In this document: piece by piece, positions 35,220 through 46,892 of the stretch
Layout of the letters: every line of letters begins with the position of its first letter
Position numbering within the stretch: the first letter of the stretch is position 1
DNA from: Alectoria sarmentosa
Lineage: Eukaryota; Ascomycota; Lecanoromycetes; Lecanorales; Parmeliaceae
Assembly: GCA_009733775.1 (NCBI GenBank)
Contig: WOGZ01000129.1
Span: 1-64,000, forward strand
Direction: 5' to 3'
DNA: 64,000 nucleotides
Notes under the pieces: generated by a model
The model's input: the letters and a program-made list of their open reading frames with translations, nothing else
What the model was told of the DNA's origin: nothing
Database searches by the model: none
Program-made: the position numbers and the translations under genes

Positions 35220-36284
35220 CGACCTTCAGTCATCCAAGGAGTCTACGAACCTTCTCCAGGGCCCGTCAAGTATGGATCTACCAAGCCTTTGGTCTCGATC
35301 TGCACGCAATTGTGGGTGTATAAGTCTTCAAATTCTTGTACTTTCAGAATTTTTTTTCCATGGTTCATGATGTTGAGCATAGCAACGAAGAACGAACGAG
35401 GATATATCCAAAATTCTCATGCCGTCAGGAGAGCAATAGCGTCTGACCCCAGTACCAGGTACTAGAATCCCTTTCGAAAGGCAGGACTGCAAGTTCCCTC
35501 GGCGGAACATTCTATACGTGACGGAAGTAGATCGAGGGAGAGAGGGTTTGCAGATGGCGTTCTCAAGAAAACCGAAGTAGTATCGGAGTTGGAGGCACGA
35601 GGAGGGCACGGGTTATTTGAGATATTTGACGGAACCTGAGTCTGGATGTTCGATCCCTAAGACTGCTTGTATGAGATTCACGAAAGGGATGAGTGGTTGC
35701 AAGCCCAACTCCTAGAGTGTGATATGGTGAAAAGATAGCAAATCCGCCGTGAATCATGAGTGCGAAAGAAGGTAGAGATTTTCGGATATGTGCGGACGTG
35801 GCAGCGGTCGCGTTGAATGTTGCATTCTGAACGCCGCCTTCGCAGGATGCTAAAGGAAGGTTGAGTTTGCGCAAATACATAAGTAGGAGTGCTGCGTTTG
35901 CTACCAAAGGGAATTTGAGGTGGGCTATATGGGCTCAGTGTGAAAATTGCGCATCATCATCATCTCAACAGTCATAGGTACCAGCGGATGGCAGTTTGGT
36001 AAAAAAGGCAACAAAGACAAGAATATCTGGACAATGTTCGATTTGATTTGAAAGAGAGTGTATCGAACGCCGGATGGCCTCCACCTATCTAAAACAATTC
36101 CGCAGCCCAGCCAGTCGCCACCGTATTGTACCTATACATTGCGTAAAAATGCCTCTTATCACCCGACTATTTGAGAGCGGTGGTGGAAACCAGACCTCCT
36201 GTGCCCCGTGTCAGCTTGTTAGGCAAAAAGAAGCAGAAGCATATCTAGCATACCGTTCCACACCTTCAAGCTATCCGTCGGAAT
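35220..36284. other. Intergenic, no clear gene
   Basis: About 1 kb. Minus-strand frames at 35328-35609 and 35563-35907 are Ser/Arg/Leu-rich and overlap one another. No domain, signal peptide or splice pattern supports them. Confidence 0.4.
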
Positions 36285-36485
36285 TTAGGCATGAGCACGG
36301 GGTGGTGGTGAGCCGCTCGGGGGTGGACCCGGGGGCGTGCCACTTGGGGGCGGACCAGTGGGAGAACCGGAGGGAGGAGGCCCATGGGGCTTGCCGCTGG
36401 GAGGAGAGCCGGCTGGAGGCGCTCCGAGCACGAGGGCTGGCGCAAAGGCGACCAGGACAAGGCCGAAGGTGGTGGAGAAGCGCAT
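36285..36485 (-). CDS. Small secreted proline-rich repeat protein
   Basis: A 66-residue single-exon frame. The first 21 residues (MRFSTTFGLVLVAFAPALVLG) form a textbook signal peptide with a likely cleavage before APP. The mature part is almost entirely a Pro/Gly/Ser repeat of the form GPPPSGxPxG (about three to four copies), with no cysteine, ending PPPRAHA. It may be a cell-wall-associated or extracellular structural peptide. The overlapping plus-strand frame (36074-36550) lacks any such organisation, so I prefer this strand. Confidence 0.6.
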   Translation of the reverse strand: MRFSTTFGLVLVAFAPALVLGAPPAGSPPSGKPHGPPPSGSPTGPPPSGTPPGPPPSGSPPPRAHA

Positions 36486-38480
36486 GTTTGACTGGGTATG
36501 TAGCGATTGTGTTGGATTGGGAATTGGATATATATTCCTTAGTTCTGTAGTGATTGGAAGCTGGTTGATGACGGAGATATGGACGAGGAAATGTAGAGGT
36601 CTTTATAGATTTTTGGAAGCGCTGAAGGGATAGGAAGGAACATGGGAGATGTAAAATTCAGCGACTGAGTACTGACATGGGCTGCGTAATGAAGTCTTTT
36701 GAAACGTTGGGCCAAACTTATCGTTCCAGACAAATTCAGCGTGCAAGAAGCAGCGGATGGCTGGGGAGTCGCCTTTGCGTCTCGACCTTCCCTGGATAGA
36801 GTATACGCAGCTTATAAGATACGCAACATTAGAGTATGCGTCACGCTGAGGCTCAAGAAGTCAATTTGAGATAGAGACTGCGGTGATCTTGCGTGATCTC
36901 ATCGCGTATATTGTCAAAGCTCAGCTCGGGCTAACAAGAAAATGGACGATACAGCGCATAGATGCTCGGAAGAAGCAATAGGGGCTCGCCAGAAGTTGCG
37001 TTTATTGATTAAGAGGTGTTCTCACCAGAGTCGGGCCGCTATATATGTTTCAACCTAAACGTAAATGATCGCGTCGACATGCTACAAGGCGGCATCATGA
37101 GGACGAGCATGGTCAACGTAAGGCTGAACCTACTTATACAGAGAGCGGCAATGACTGTAAGATTAGAATGGTACAAGTTGCTGAGTGGTAAGTACTGGGC
37201 AACGAAACTTTTGGATAACGGTTAGCGCCCTTGAAGTACGTACTGGATTTGAAAGGGTCCCATGATGAGTCTAAGAGTTCGTGGAAAGGTAAGGTAGCTA
37301 GGACTTGCTCATTGGTGAAAGGCGTTGGTAAATTGCGTACTGTACAGTGGGGTTTGTTCTAGATATCGCATGGCTTTGGCTTCGGTATTTGGGCGCATGG
37401 AGTCAGAGTTCATCGTGTGCTAACAGACACTTTGAGCCAAAGAGATGGCGAGACGATTACGCGCTGCGACAACCACAGGTGACAGTGTAAACGGTGCACT
37501 CGACAACTGGCCGAATGATCGAATACACCTTGTGGAGCGGCCGTCGTCGTCAGCCTTTTTGAAACATGGCAGAATGCGCTAGGCATATCAGGCTAGTGAA
37601 AGCTCGGACTAAACAGAAGCGGTAAGGCTGGAACCTGACGGGGATGACAAAAGTCGTCGTACACGCCAAGAGCTCCTGATGTCTTGTAAAATAGCATAAG
37701 TCGATTAATCTTCCTCCAATCCAATTACTCTTGCGACAAACTTTCTTCAATGAAACGATAGCTACAATTCCCAAAACAAAAGCTTTACTTCAGACTGTTC
37801 GTTGTGGAGCTGTTCAGCATTCGTGATCATGGTGTGTACGACGACTTCTGTCACCCCCTGTGCCTGCCTTCAACCCTATCGAGGCCCAACGGTCTGCCAG
37901 CATTTTGCTTCACCTTCGGCGCTGTATTCCAGCGTCTGATTCGCCCTCCGGTATCCGGCAGAGATGATTGCACGAGCCCAAATCGTTTACGGGGATCTGG
38001 AGGGCAATGTACTCTTGCACAAACGAGAGGCTTCGCCACCAGCTATTGTGGATTATCTCGCCGTACTGGCAGCCGGGAGGATACGCAGAGGCAATATGGG
38101 TTGGACGTGTTTGTGTGGTTGGCTTAGGTAAAGAGTGGGTAGAAATGATGGGAACGGGGACAGAAAGGCTGCAGATGCTAGTTAGCGCATTGATCTTTAG
38201 ATCCATTTCTGACACCTGTTTGAAAGGGGACGTGATAACGAACGATCTGTTAGGGAAATACAAAACGGCGATCAATATTGCAGAGAAGTTTTTTATTCGG
38301 TTTGATGGGACTTGAGATATCCAATACTTACCTTAGTATAGAAGCTAGCATTAGAATAATTTATCGTGTATCTAATCCTTAACATGTTGAAGTAATTTCC
38401 ACGCTCTCAGCCATATGAACCGTCTTACTTTAGTTGATAATTCTCTATCTGTATGCACCGTAAAAACACTCCCCTTCCAA
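36486..38480. other. Intergenic, no clear gene
   Basis: About 2 kb. Overlapping frames on both strands at 37804-38315 reach 107-121 codons but carry no motif I recognise. The region ends at the stop of the ABC transporter gene, whose 3' UTR must fall here. Confidence 0.4.
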
Positions 38481-41400
38481 CTACTCGACATCCCGATCCA
38501 ACTCCTGCGCCGACACCATCTTGTAGTACAGTCCCCGTCTTCTAACCAATTCAACATGGCTCCCCTCCTCAACCACAGCCCCGCGATTAAGCACAAAGAT
38601 GCGATCGCAGCGCTGGATAGTACTCAAGCGATGCGCAACGGCGACGGTGGTGCGGCCAGTCTTCTCGCGCGCCACAGCTTCGATAGCGGTCTGCACCTGC
38701 GCCTCGGAGGCGGTGTCAAGAGCCGAGGTTGCCTCGTCGAAGAGCAAGATGTCTGGTTCACGGATTAGGGCGCGAGCGATGGCAAGGCGCTGACGTTGAC
38801 CGCCGCTCAGGGCGATGCCGCGGTTACCAATATGGGTGGCGTAGCCGTCGGGTAGACTCATGATGAACTCGTGGATGTTGGCGGATTTGCAGACGCGTGT
38901 GACCTGGTCATCTAGCCTTTGTTCTTCTGGGCCATCGTCCCCGTCTGTGGCTACTTGGTCGTCTCGTAGGCCGAGCAGGACATTATCCCTGATGGAACCC
39001 TGGTACAGCATCGTCTCCTGCGAGACGAGCCCGATGCGGGCGCGGTGGGCGTGCACGTCGAGCTCTTTGAGTGTTCTGCCCTCAATGAAGATGGTGCCGG
39101 AGTCGATATCATAGAAGCGCTCAAGGAGGGCAATCATGGTACTCTTGCCACTCCCTGAAGCGCCAACGATGCCTACTGATTCGCCTTTGTTAATCCTGAG
39201 GCTGATGTTGCGCAAAATGGGATTGTCAGGTCTACTGGCGTATGCGAATGAAACGTCCTTAAATTCGATAACGACGGCAGCCTCCTTTTCGTTCGTGAAT
39301 GCTTCCTTAATACCTGTGGAGGTGTTTATGGGAGGCTGAGATCTGCGGAGATCGATGATGTGGTTTGCTGCCGAGTGTGCTTTCGATGTGTCTAGCCCGA
39401 CGTGTTAATGCGCAGCTCGGCAGCGACAGAGGGCAACAGCAAGAAGAAAACTTACCAGACGTGAAACCGAACAAGAAGCCGGCAGCGTGAGCTCCCATCA
39501 CCACGCTAATAAAGACGATGAAGAAAGTTGTTGCGTCATACTTGCCCTCAGAGAGCAGCTTGCCGCCATACCAGAACGCCAGAGCCGCAACTGCAAGACT
39601 AACACTCTCGCTGAGCGCATACAGCACCATACTGAGAAGTTTAGTTCGCACCTCGTGCCGAGCGCACTCACCCAACCGACTACGATAGCCCTCCAGCACC
39701 TTGTCCTCAAGCGTCAGGCTTGATACCGTACGGATGGCTCCCACAGCCTCAGTCGCAAAACGCGCACACTCGAGGTAAATTTGACTCACGCGGTCATGGT
39801 TTGTCATCTCGATGCGCATGCGCATAAATCCCGCCCCAAACAGCACGGGCATGCCGCCCACGATGGCGACCAGGCCTAGCTGCCAGCCGACGGCCAGCGA
39901 GAGAATGGCGCAGCTCGTGATATTGACGATGACCACCAGGATCAGCGCCAGGTTGGTTGACAGCAAGCTTTGCAGCCGCTGTGGGTGTAGAGACAGATTA
40001 CTGGTCATGTCGGCAGCACCGTGGCCCGCGAGATCAAAGAAGGCGATGTCCTGGCGCAGCATTGAGTCGAAATATTCGCAGCGGTAGAAGCGAGTAGCGT
40101 GAAACGCAGCGATGGTCCAGAAGAAGCCGACGCCCAGGTAGCAACATAAGACACCGAGGCCGAGAACAAAGTACATGAGGGCCCAGAAATTTCCACGGCT
40201 TACCAGCTCAGGTCCTGGTGCAAGCTGTAGTGTCGGAATGCTCTTACCAAACAGCACTGCCTGCGAAGGAAATAAGCCGCCGCCGGCAACGGAGGCAATA
40301 AAGCCGGCCAGAAAGATGGGCCAAATGTGCGTCTGCTCCTTGAAGATGATAATCGAGAGGCATTTGACCAGTGAAAACTTTCGTGCAATGTCTTTGTCCT
40401 CAGGCTCGTCTCCCGCCTCCTCGTCTGCATTGCCTTGACCCGCCACTGGCTTCGAGGGGTTTAGCTTCCTGGGTAAGGACTCTTCAAACGTTACCGGCGT
40501 ATCGGCCGCCTCCCAGTTTTCGGAACTGCTCTCTGTAGATTCTCCAGCGTCGTGGTCGTCGTTGCCATCAGTTTGCTTCATGTTTAGCGCCTGCGCATTG
40601 ACGAGTTTGTGGTAGGCACCTTTCAGGGCAAGGAGTTGCTGGTGAGTACCTTCTTCCACCACCTCTCCGTGGCTGAGCACAATAATTTTGTCGGCCTTCT
40701 GCACAGTGGACAGCTTGTGGGCGATCATGATGGAGGTGCGTGATATAGATACGTTGTCAAGCGCTGCCTGGACCTTTTTCTCGGCCGCAGGATCCAGTGC
40801 TGAGGTGGCTTCGTCCAGTAGCAGAATCCGAGGGTTGGAGATAACGCTCCGTGCTATCGCGACGCGCTGCTTCTGGCCGCCACTCAATAAACTGCCACGG
40901 TCTCCAACGCGGGTGTTGTACTTGTCCGGTAGCTCCTGGATGAAGTCGTCTGCATATGCCTGAACGCACGCCTGCCGCACAAGCTCGCGCTTCTCATCCT
41001 CAGGTAGTGAGTTCATCGGCGTGTTGTACAGGCCGTGGGCCACATTGTTGTAGATTGTATCGCTAAACAAGACGGGCTCCTGTTGCACAAAACCAATCTG
41101 GCTGCGGAGCCAGCGCAGATTCAGGTCTGCAACGCCATAATTACCCACCCGAATGCACCCTACTTCAGGGTCAAACCAGCGCTCAATCAGCCCGACGATT
41201 GTGCTCTTTCCTGAGCCGGACGCCCCGACCAACGCGGTGACCTTGCCCGCTTCGAAGGCGAGGCTGACGTTCTGCAGCACCTTGACCGTAGGGCGCGATG
41301 GATATGCAAAGGTAACATCATCCAGTCGGACAGAACCGCCACTATCATTTGGGCGTTCACCTGTCCCAGCAAGCGGGTCTATCTTGGACTGGCGATCGAT

Positions 41401-42691
41401 CATCTCGAACATGCCCTTGGCCGCGGCAGATGCCCTAGTAAAGTCACCAAAGCCAGGAGCCACGTCGGACGCAGCCTGAGTCCCTAGTAGGACGGCAAGT
41501 AGAACGCTGTAAGGATTTAAGAGTCAGCAGACTTTCCGAGGGATTTTATGTGCGGGTGAAGGGGTGATAAATCTACGTGATGACTTCGCCTCCACTCCCA
41601 ATGTGGCCCTCGTTCAGCAGCTTGATACCGTAGTACCAGGCCAATGCATAGCCGCAGTAGGTGGTGAAGAACTCGACGCTGTACTGGACACCGAGAACGG
41701 GGCCCTTCCTAAAACCGAGCTTCTGTGCCGCGGCCAGGTAAACATCATACTTCTGGCGCAGCTTTCGGCTTGCATCAAAGGCCGTAACGATGCGGACGGT
41801 ACTCAGGGCTTCTTCAACCAGTCCGCCGGCGGAGTTATAGATGTCGAGTATCTTTGCCTCGATCTTGGCATCTAAGAGGGTTTTAGTCGTTGCAGATGAC
41901 GATGGAGAGGGAACGAATGTAGAAGAGAGCCGAGAATAGTGCACGAGAATGGTGTTCCTACCAAGGCTAAAGGTGATGTAAAAGCCTGCGAAAAGGGCGG
42001 GTAGTGTAGTGGCCGTGACAAGCGTGAGAGCCCACTGCCGCGAGAAGGCCACCACAAAAGCAGCCACGAACATGGAGATGGCCTGGACGAGGGCGCCGAC
42101 CTTTTCGGTGCTGCCATTCTCGACCAAGTCCGCATTGTTGGACACGGTCACCGCCACCGTGCCAGGCGAGCACGAGTCGAGGAAGGCAACGTCCTGGCGG
42201 ATGAGTGACTTGATAAAGGCTTGACGAAAGGCCCTGGTGGCGCGGATGCCTGAGATGCCAAAGCATACTGCAAAAATATACACCAGCACGAAGCGGCCGA
42301 TGAAGAGGTACAGCAACCACAGCGCATTCTGAGACAGCGTCTGATACAGAGTGGCTGCGGAGCTTTTTCTGGTACTGAAGCTGTTAAACTGGTTCACGGA
42401 CGAGCCGAACACCAGTGTCATCAGCGGCAGCGCGGTTCCCGACACGATGGCGGAGACGAGGCCAACGAGGCGAAGGAGGTGGTCCAGCGGCTCCGAGTAG
42501 CGCCAATGCACGCGGAAGAAGGATCCTAAAGAGCCGTCGTCGTCCTTCTTCCCCTTGCTTTCATCGCTGGTGCTCTGGGCCGGGTCGCTTAGGGGGTGGA
42601 GCTTCTTAACGGCGGCATCTTCGCCAGTAGTCATGGGGGGCAAGAGACCGGGAGGGGAGACGCCCAGTCCCAGCTCTGTTGCGTGCTCCAT
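38481..42691 (-). CDS. Full-size ABCB (MDR/P-glycoprotein type) exporter
   Basis: Plasma-membrane or vacuolar ATP-driven exporter of hydrophobic compounds, arranged TMD1-NBD1-TMD2-NBD2. Four exons: 42691-41962, 41871-41577, 41506-39456 and 39391-38481, giving 1,328 residues in frame. Intron 1 (90 nt) is in frame and stop-free, so it is easily missed; removing it restores ITFSL|DAKIEAKILDIY. NBD1 has Walker A GASGSGKST near residue 433, signature LLSGGQKQRVAIARS, Walker B RILLLDEATSALD and H-loop MIAHKLST. NBD2 has GASGSGKST near 1098, ALSGGQRQRLAIARAL, DILLFDEATSALD and VAHRLST. Both ATP sites therefore look catalytically competent. The N-terminus is hydrophilic and followed by six predicted spans. 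Relatives include Pmd1/leptomycin-resistance and secondary-metabolite exporters, but no biosynthetic cluster is visible nearby, so the substrate is open. Confidence 0.95.
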
Positions 42692-42898
42692 GATGGGATA
42701 GTCCTAAGGTGAAAGTATCCGATGACCGCCGAAGCTAGTGTAACAATCTTTTTCCGAAGAAACCCCGCATATCAACATCGACTTCGGGTCCGAAAAGGCT
42801 GGCCATTGAAAGCGGGGAGCATACGATATTGTTCGGATGGATCGGGGGCGGTCGCGCTCCTGTATCGTACCTATATCCCATTGTCTGGCGCCTGGGGG

Positions 42899-43237
42899 TT
42901 AAATTGTCTTGGCTGTAGGGCTGAGCCCCTGAATTTTACCCCCTGCCAGACGATGGGATAAGGCATCGGAATAATTACGGACGTCGAAGAAAACTTTGGA
43001 GATGGCTGGTGATTCTAATATCGATCTCAGTGTTTGTCCGTTGGAACCGGCAGTGTCAAAGCCCTTGGCAGCAAGCCTGTGGACAGCAATGAGATAGATG
43101 TGGCTTTGCGGCTGAACGCAGAGTTGGAGTATGGAGATCGTGCCCCGCTGGAAGAGGTTATCTCCAGCATTGAGGACGGCGACTAGGGACGTCTCAGTAT
43201 GGGGTATCATAGGATTTAGACATAGTGATAGAGGCAA
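42899..43237 (-). pseudogene. Truncated 3'-5' exonuclease (RNase H-like fold) relic
   Basis: A 112-codon frame resembles the N-terminal half of fungal 3'-5' exonuclease-domain proteins: ISILQLCVQPQSHIYLIAVH, then GSNGQTLRSILESPAISKVF, then FDVRNYSDALSHRL. In intact relatives as I remember them the strand reads YLIDVH and the later motif FDVRNDSDAL. Here the Asp residues are replaced by Ala and Tyr, and similarity is lost after SHRLAGGKIQGL, with no downstream exonuclease half. The fragment lies about 200 bp upstream of the ABC transporter start, inside its promoter region, so it is most likely a decayed duplicate. Confidence 0.6.
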
Positions 43238-43725
43238 AGTTCATAGCGCAAGAACCCTATAGGTTTAGTGCCTCCGGGCGGAATGAAATCTACATCTACA
43301 TCTAGAAAGTCCCCGAGACGACAGCGCACTGCATACTGTGCCAAGCCTGACAGTTTCCAGCTCCCCTTTTGTGATACAAGATCAAATTTTGTATGTTTAC
43401 CGAGCTTGAAAGAGCATCAAAAGAAAAACAGTATGTTGGAGAAACGTAATAGACCTTTCGTTGGTACGGAATGAAATACACTTAGCAAAAGGGACTCTGT
43501 AAACTTTCTTGACATGCGTTCTCCACATCTGAGGTCAACATTCAGGACGATATGGGGACGCATCGGTTTATTATAATTACAGAAACAATTCGGAGATCTC
43601 CTCATCTATCTTTATATATGTTAAGAATAACATGTCACATTGGCTGTTGTACATATAACCGACTCTCAACATTTCATACGATTCGCTCTCTTTTTTCCTT
43701 CCTGACCGGCTGTGTTGTCTGAGCG

Positions 43726-44514
43726 TTATTCCGCAGAAAGATCTGCTGTAAGATTGCTGGACAGAGTCCTTGGAATGCGAGGCCCGTTCGGGATGGCCTG
43801 ATCAATCGGCGACCCAGACTTGAACGCAAAAATTGCTACCTTACCATCACCGCCGATGATACTAGTACCTGACTTTGGTCAGTGCCTTGAAGTGCTCTCA
43901 AAATCCAACGCTGGTTCCAATAAAGAAAACAGCTTTCACTTACGAGCCTCTACCCAGCCTATATTAGTGCCACGAGGGGGTTCGAAACAACTTAGCAAAG
44001 CGTTGCTCGTTTGCACTAATTGTCCCTTAAAGACGATAGCAGTCTGACCGGATGATGTTGCGGAAGTTTCGGGCGTGAACCTTGCTGGAACCTCCCTGAG
44101 CAGAGCTATAGCCACCGTACATTCCCCTATTCACGCGAATAAGGTACTCGATTCCTACATCCTGACAGCGATCGTCGACTTACCATAAGTAGATCTCCAT
44201 GGTGTTCGAAAACCATTACCCGTAGTGGGAAGATGCGCAGCGGAGGAAACAAAGTCCATGGGGTACATGTTCGGCAGTGTAGTAATTTGGGGCGACTCCA
44301 TCAATTCATACATAGCTAAGATGCAAGCGACACTACCAGGATAGATCTGGCCGTAGGAGGCATAGTCGGTGCTGCAGTGTGTATCGCTGTTACCTGCAAG
44401 GAGGCTGTTGTTTTTTGAGATGGCCTGGATCGCTGGTAAGGGTGCAATGGCTGCACCAGCTGTGAATCGAGAACACAGCAGGGAGACGAAAAGATTGACA
44501 ATGACTGACTTCAT
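43726..44514 (-). CDS. Secreted four-cysteine protein, candidate effector
   Basis: Three exons: 44514-44184, 44126-43944 and 43868-43726, giving 218 residues in exact frame. Start Met44514 opens a signal peptide (MKSVIVNLFVSLLCSRFTAG); an upstream in-frame ATG at 44583 would bury it, so I prefer the shorter form. The mature protein has four cysteines: DTHCSTD, SVACIL, STYGGECTVAI and ALLSCFEP. The spacing resembles a common fungal secreted fold in which a C-x-x-A-L-like helix is followed by an LP…W…YG-x-C-x-V strand. Two N-glycosylation sites (NNSL, NLTA) are present. Without splicing the frame would stop soon after YGK and lose two cysteines. Function is unknown; secretion and the cysteine pairs make an apoplastic role plausible but unproven. 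Confidence 0.75.
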
Positions 44515-46892
44515 AGAGACTTCGAAAGGATGGGTTGAAATCTGCGAAAGTGATGGACACGGATGAAGATGAAAGAAGAACATGTGTTCTTATACAGAGC
44601 GCAAAATCTGTAGCGGCTAGGAGATCGGCAATATGGTTTCAGCAAACGACATCGCGTACGCATCTCTGCTGTCGCCAATAATACTTAACGTCGGAGACAT
44701 TACGCGTATGGTATCAGACCAAAACCTTGCTCCTTGAACGGTCCGAGTCCCAGACTGACATCAAGGTCGTGGCAGAGAAGCATGTTGTTCGGAAGACGTC
44801 ATTGGCTCATGACCAAGAAACAAGGCAAGAACGCATCGGTGGAAACTACAATGAGTCCTTTCGCCTGAGCGTTGCACAGAGCGATCGTTATAACTCCAGA
44901 GAAAGATCAAGTGCACAGGGTCGAGACGAAGCGCCAGTGTTGTGAATAAAGTGATTTTCTGAGCGCGAGTATCGAGTGCCTCGAAAGGTGTCGGAGCTTA
45001 TGTCTTCGTCGCAATTTGCGGTTGCCTTCTTGAATCTTCGCGAGGGCATCCCAAAGAAAATTGTAGTCTTTGGCGGAGTTCACGTTGGTCTTTCGCTTTG
45101 TTTTGTAGCTTTCGATTTCTCGATACAGGTTCGTGGTCGTCCAAAAAATTTGAGAATGGCACGTGATCAAGGCTCTCAGTGGGCGACCGACAACCGCTTA
45201 ACTAATAGACGTTTTGAGTATTTTGTTAATAGTCAGTGGACCGGTCGACTAATAGTGCACCGGTCCAAAGTTGAGGTTTTGGTGGTCACGTTTACAGTGA
45301 ATATCTGATCATAATAGATGTGCTTTTGATGACAACAGGGCGGATAAGTCAAAAATGATTAAATAGAGGCAATAAATAACCTATGTCATGTGGAAGTAGA
45401 GTGAGTGGCCTTGTCAGAGGAAAGAGCTTTCGCAATGTCAAGACTGATGTCTCGCCGTTATGACTATTTTTGCGCGGGTCGGCGACGGCGGTGGTTGTTC
45501 AGTACATACCTTCGGGTTGTTTAGGAGGGGGTATAGTGTAGGATTTGACCTCACGAGATAGGTGTCGGGGGCCTCTTCGGCTTGGAAGAGGCACTTAAGG
45601 AGAAAGTGACATTTCAGGATATGCCTCCAGTGGAGCAAGGTGTGCAAGAGTCCGACTGCTGCTGCTGTAGATACATCTACCTGATCTGCTCGCGCAAGGC
45701 GCCCCATTCGATCCACAAGAAGACAGGAATGCTAAGAACTTTGCTTCGTCACGGGTCGTTGCAAGATGTTCTCTGCTCCATATTGTTACCGTCTGTCCCT
45801 TGATCAATGATAGAAAGAAGCTGTTATTTAGACTCTCGATAAGCAAGGGAACCTCAATCGGTCAAGGTGTGATGGGTGAAGGAGGACGAAGACCACCTGG
45901 CTGATGTTCTTGTTTGTACTTGCCTGCTTCCTTAACAATTTTGTTGTAAAAGCGAAGAATGCGAGAGAATCCTGATGCGAAGCTTATGAGATCCACTACA
46001 CCTGCTACTATCGATACAGCCTCGATGATGGGGTTAAGACATCACGTCTGTTGGTAGATTCGACGGTCCATTTGCATCATTTTGTTGGCGCCCATGGTAG
46101 ACATCGAGAGTCAGCCTTCTACTTTAGTATCTCCCTCGGTTGGAACATAGGCTGATGTACAGTGTCCAGAACCTTTTTCCAAGGTTTTCGCACTACCTTC
46201 CGGCCTTCGTACGTGACAACAGTACGCGTTATAGGTAACTCGGCAATGACAGCGAGAATTTTATAAACTACTCCAGGTGAGAACGTGATAAGGAGACAAG
46301 CCCGGTCGCTTATGTTAGCTAAGAAACAGTCCGAGAGCCTCGGTCCCTCAGACGTGCTAACCACGCTTAGCCCATTCAGGTTAGCGCGTTCCGCTTACTA
46401 GGGAACCTAGCACCCCAGGTCCCCGAAGGCTGCGCGGTCAGTGAACCCAACACCAAGTCCCAATTGGAGAGTGATACTTAACGTTGATGCTTGGCGTAAG
46501 AGGCACAGAAATGGGGAGACTGAGACGAGGTCTTGCCTTGGCCCCACTACTTAATTCCGCGGGCCTGGTGGAAAAGCCCCGCAATTGCAATCGAGGGATC
46601 AATAACTCACCCGCGAAATCACACAGTTACTCTGCCCTCTCTACAAGATGTTCTTCTCTCATGCCCGTTAGCCATCCAAACAGTCTTCTTGTATCAGAAA
46701 CCTAGGGATTTCAGTTCCAATTGCCGTGAGTGGAATTGACTTCTGCCGTTGCCGCTTTCTCTGACGTACGCGTCCTAGTCAGCTTCCGCATGTCATTTTC
46801 GTCCGGCATTCCCTCACCTTTCAAGCATTTCTAATACCAATTGAAGTCCCACAATCCGTCCAAGTCTTCAATAAATCCTACTTCCATTCATC
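44515..46892. other. Intergenic region with a hairpin, no supportable gene
   Basis: About 2.4 kb. Short frames of 70-110 codons occur on both strands (for example 44976-45308 plus and 46119-46364 minus) without recognisable motifs. The perfect inverted repeat at 45237-45267 is the only structured element I can point to. The last few hundred bases should contain the formate dehydrogenase promoter. Confidence 0.4.
45237..45267. repeat. Perfect 9-bp inverted repeat (hairpin)
   Basis: TGGACCGGT at 45237-45245 pairs exactly with ACCGGTCCA at 45259-45267 across a 13-nt loop. Each arm contains the self-complementary ACCGGT core. It could be a paired factor-binding site or a cruciform, or chance. 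Confidence 0.7.

Noticed and set aside
36074..36633. Plus-strand ORFs over the small secreted protein
   Set aside because: The minus strand has a clear signal peptide and a regular Pro-rich repeat; the plus frames are its complement.
37804..38315. Overlapping ORFs on both strands between the secreted peptide and the ABC transporter
   Set aside because: Both strands are open over similar lengths with no motif, signal peptide or splice support.
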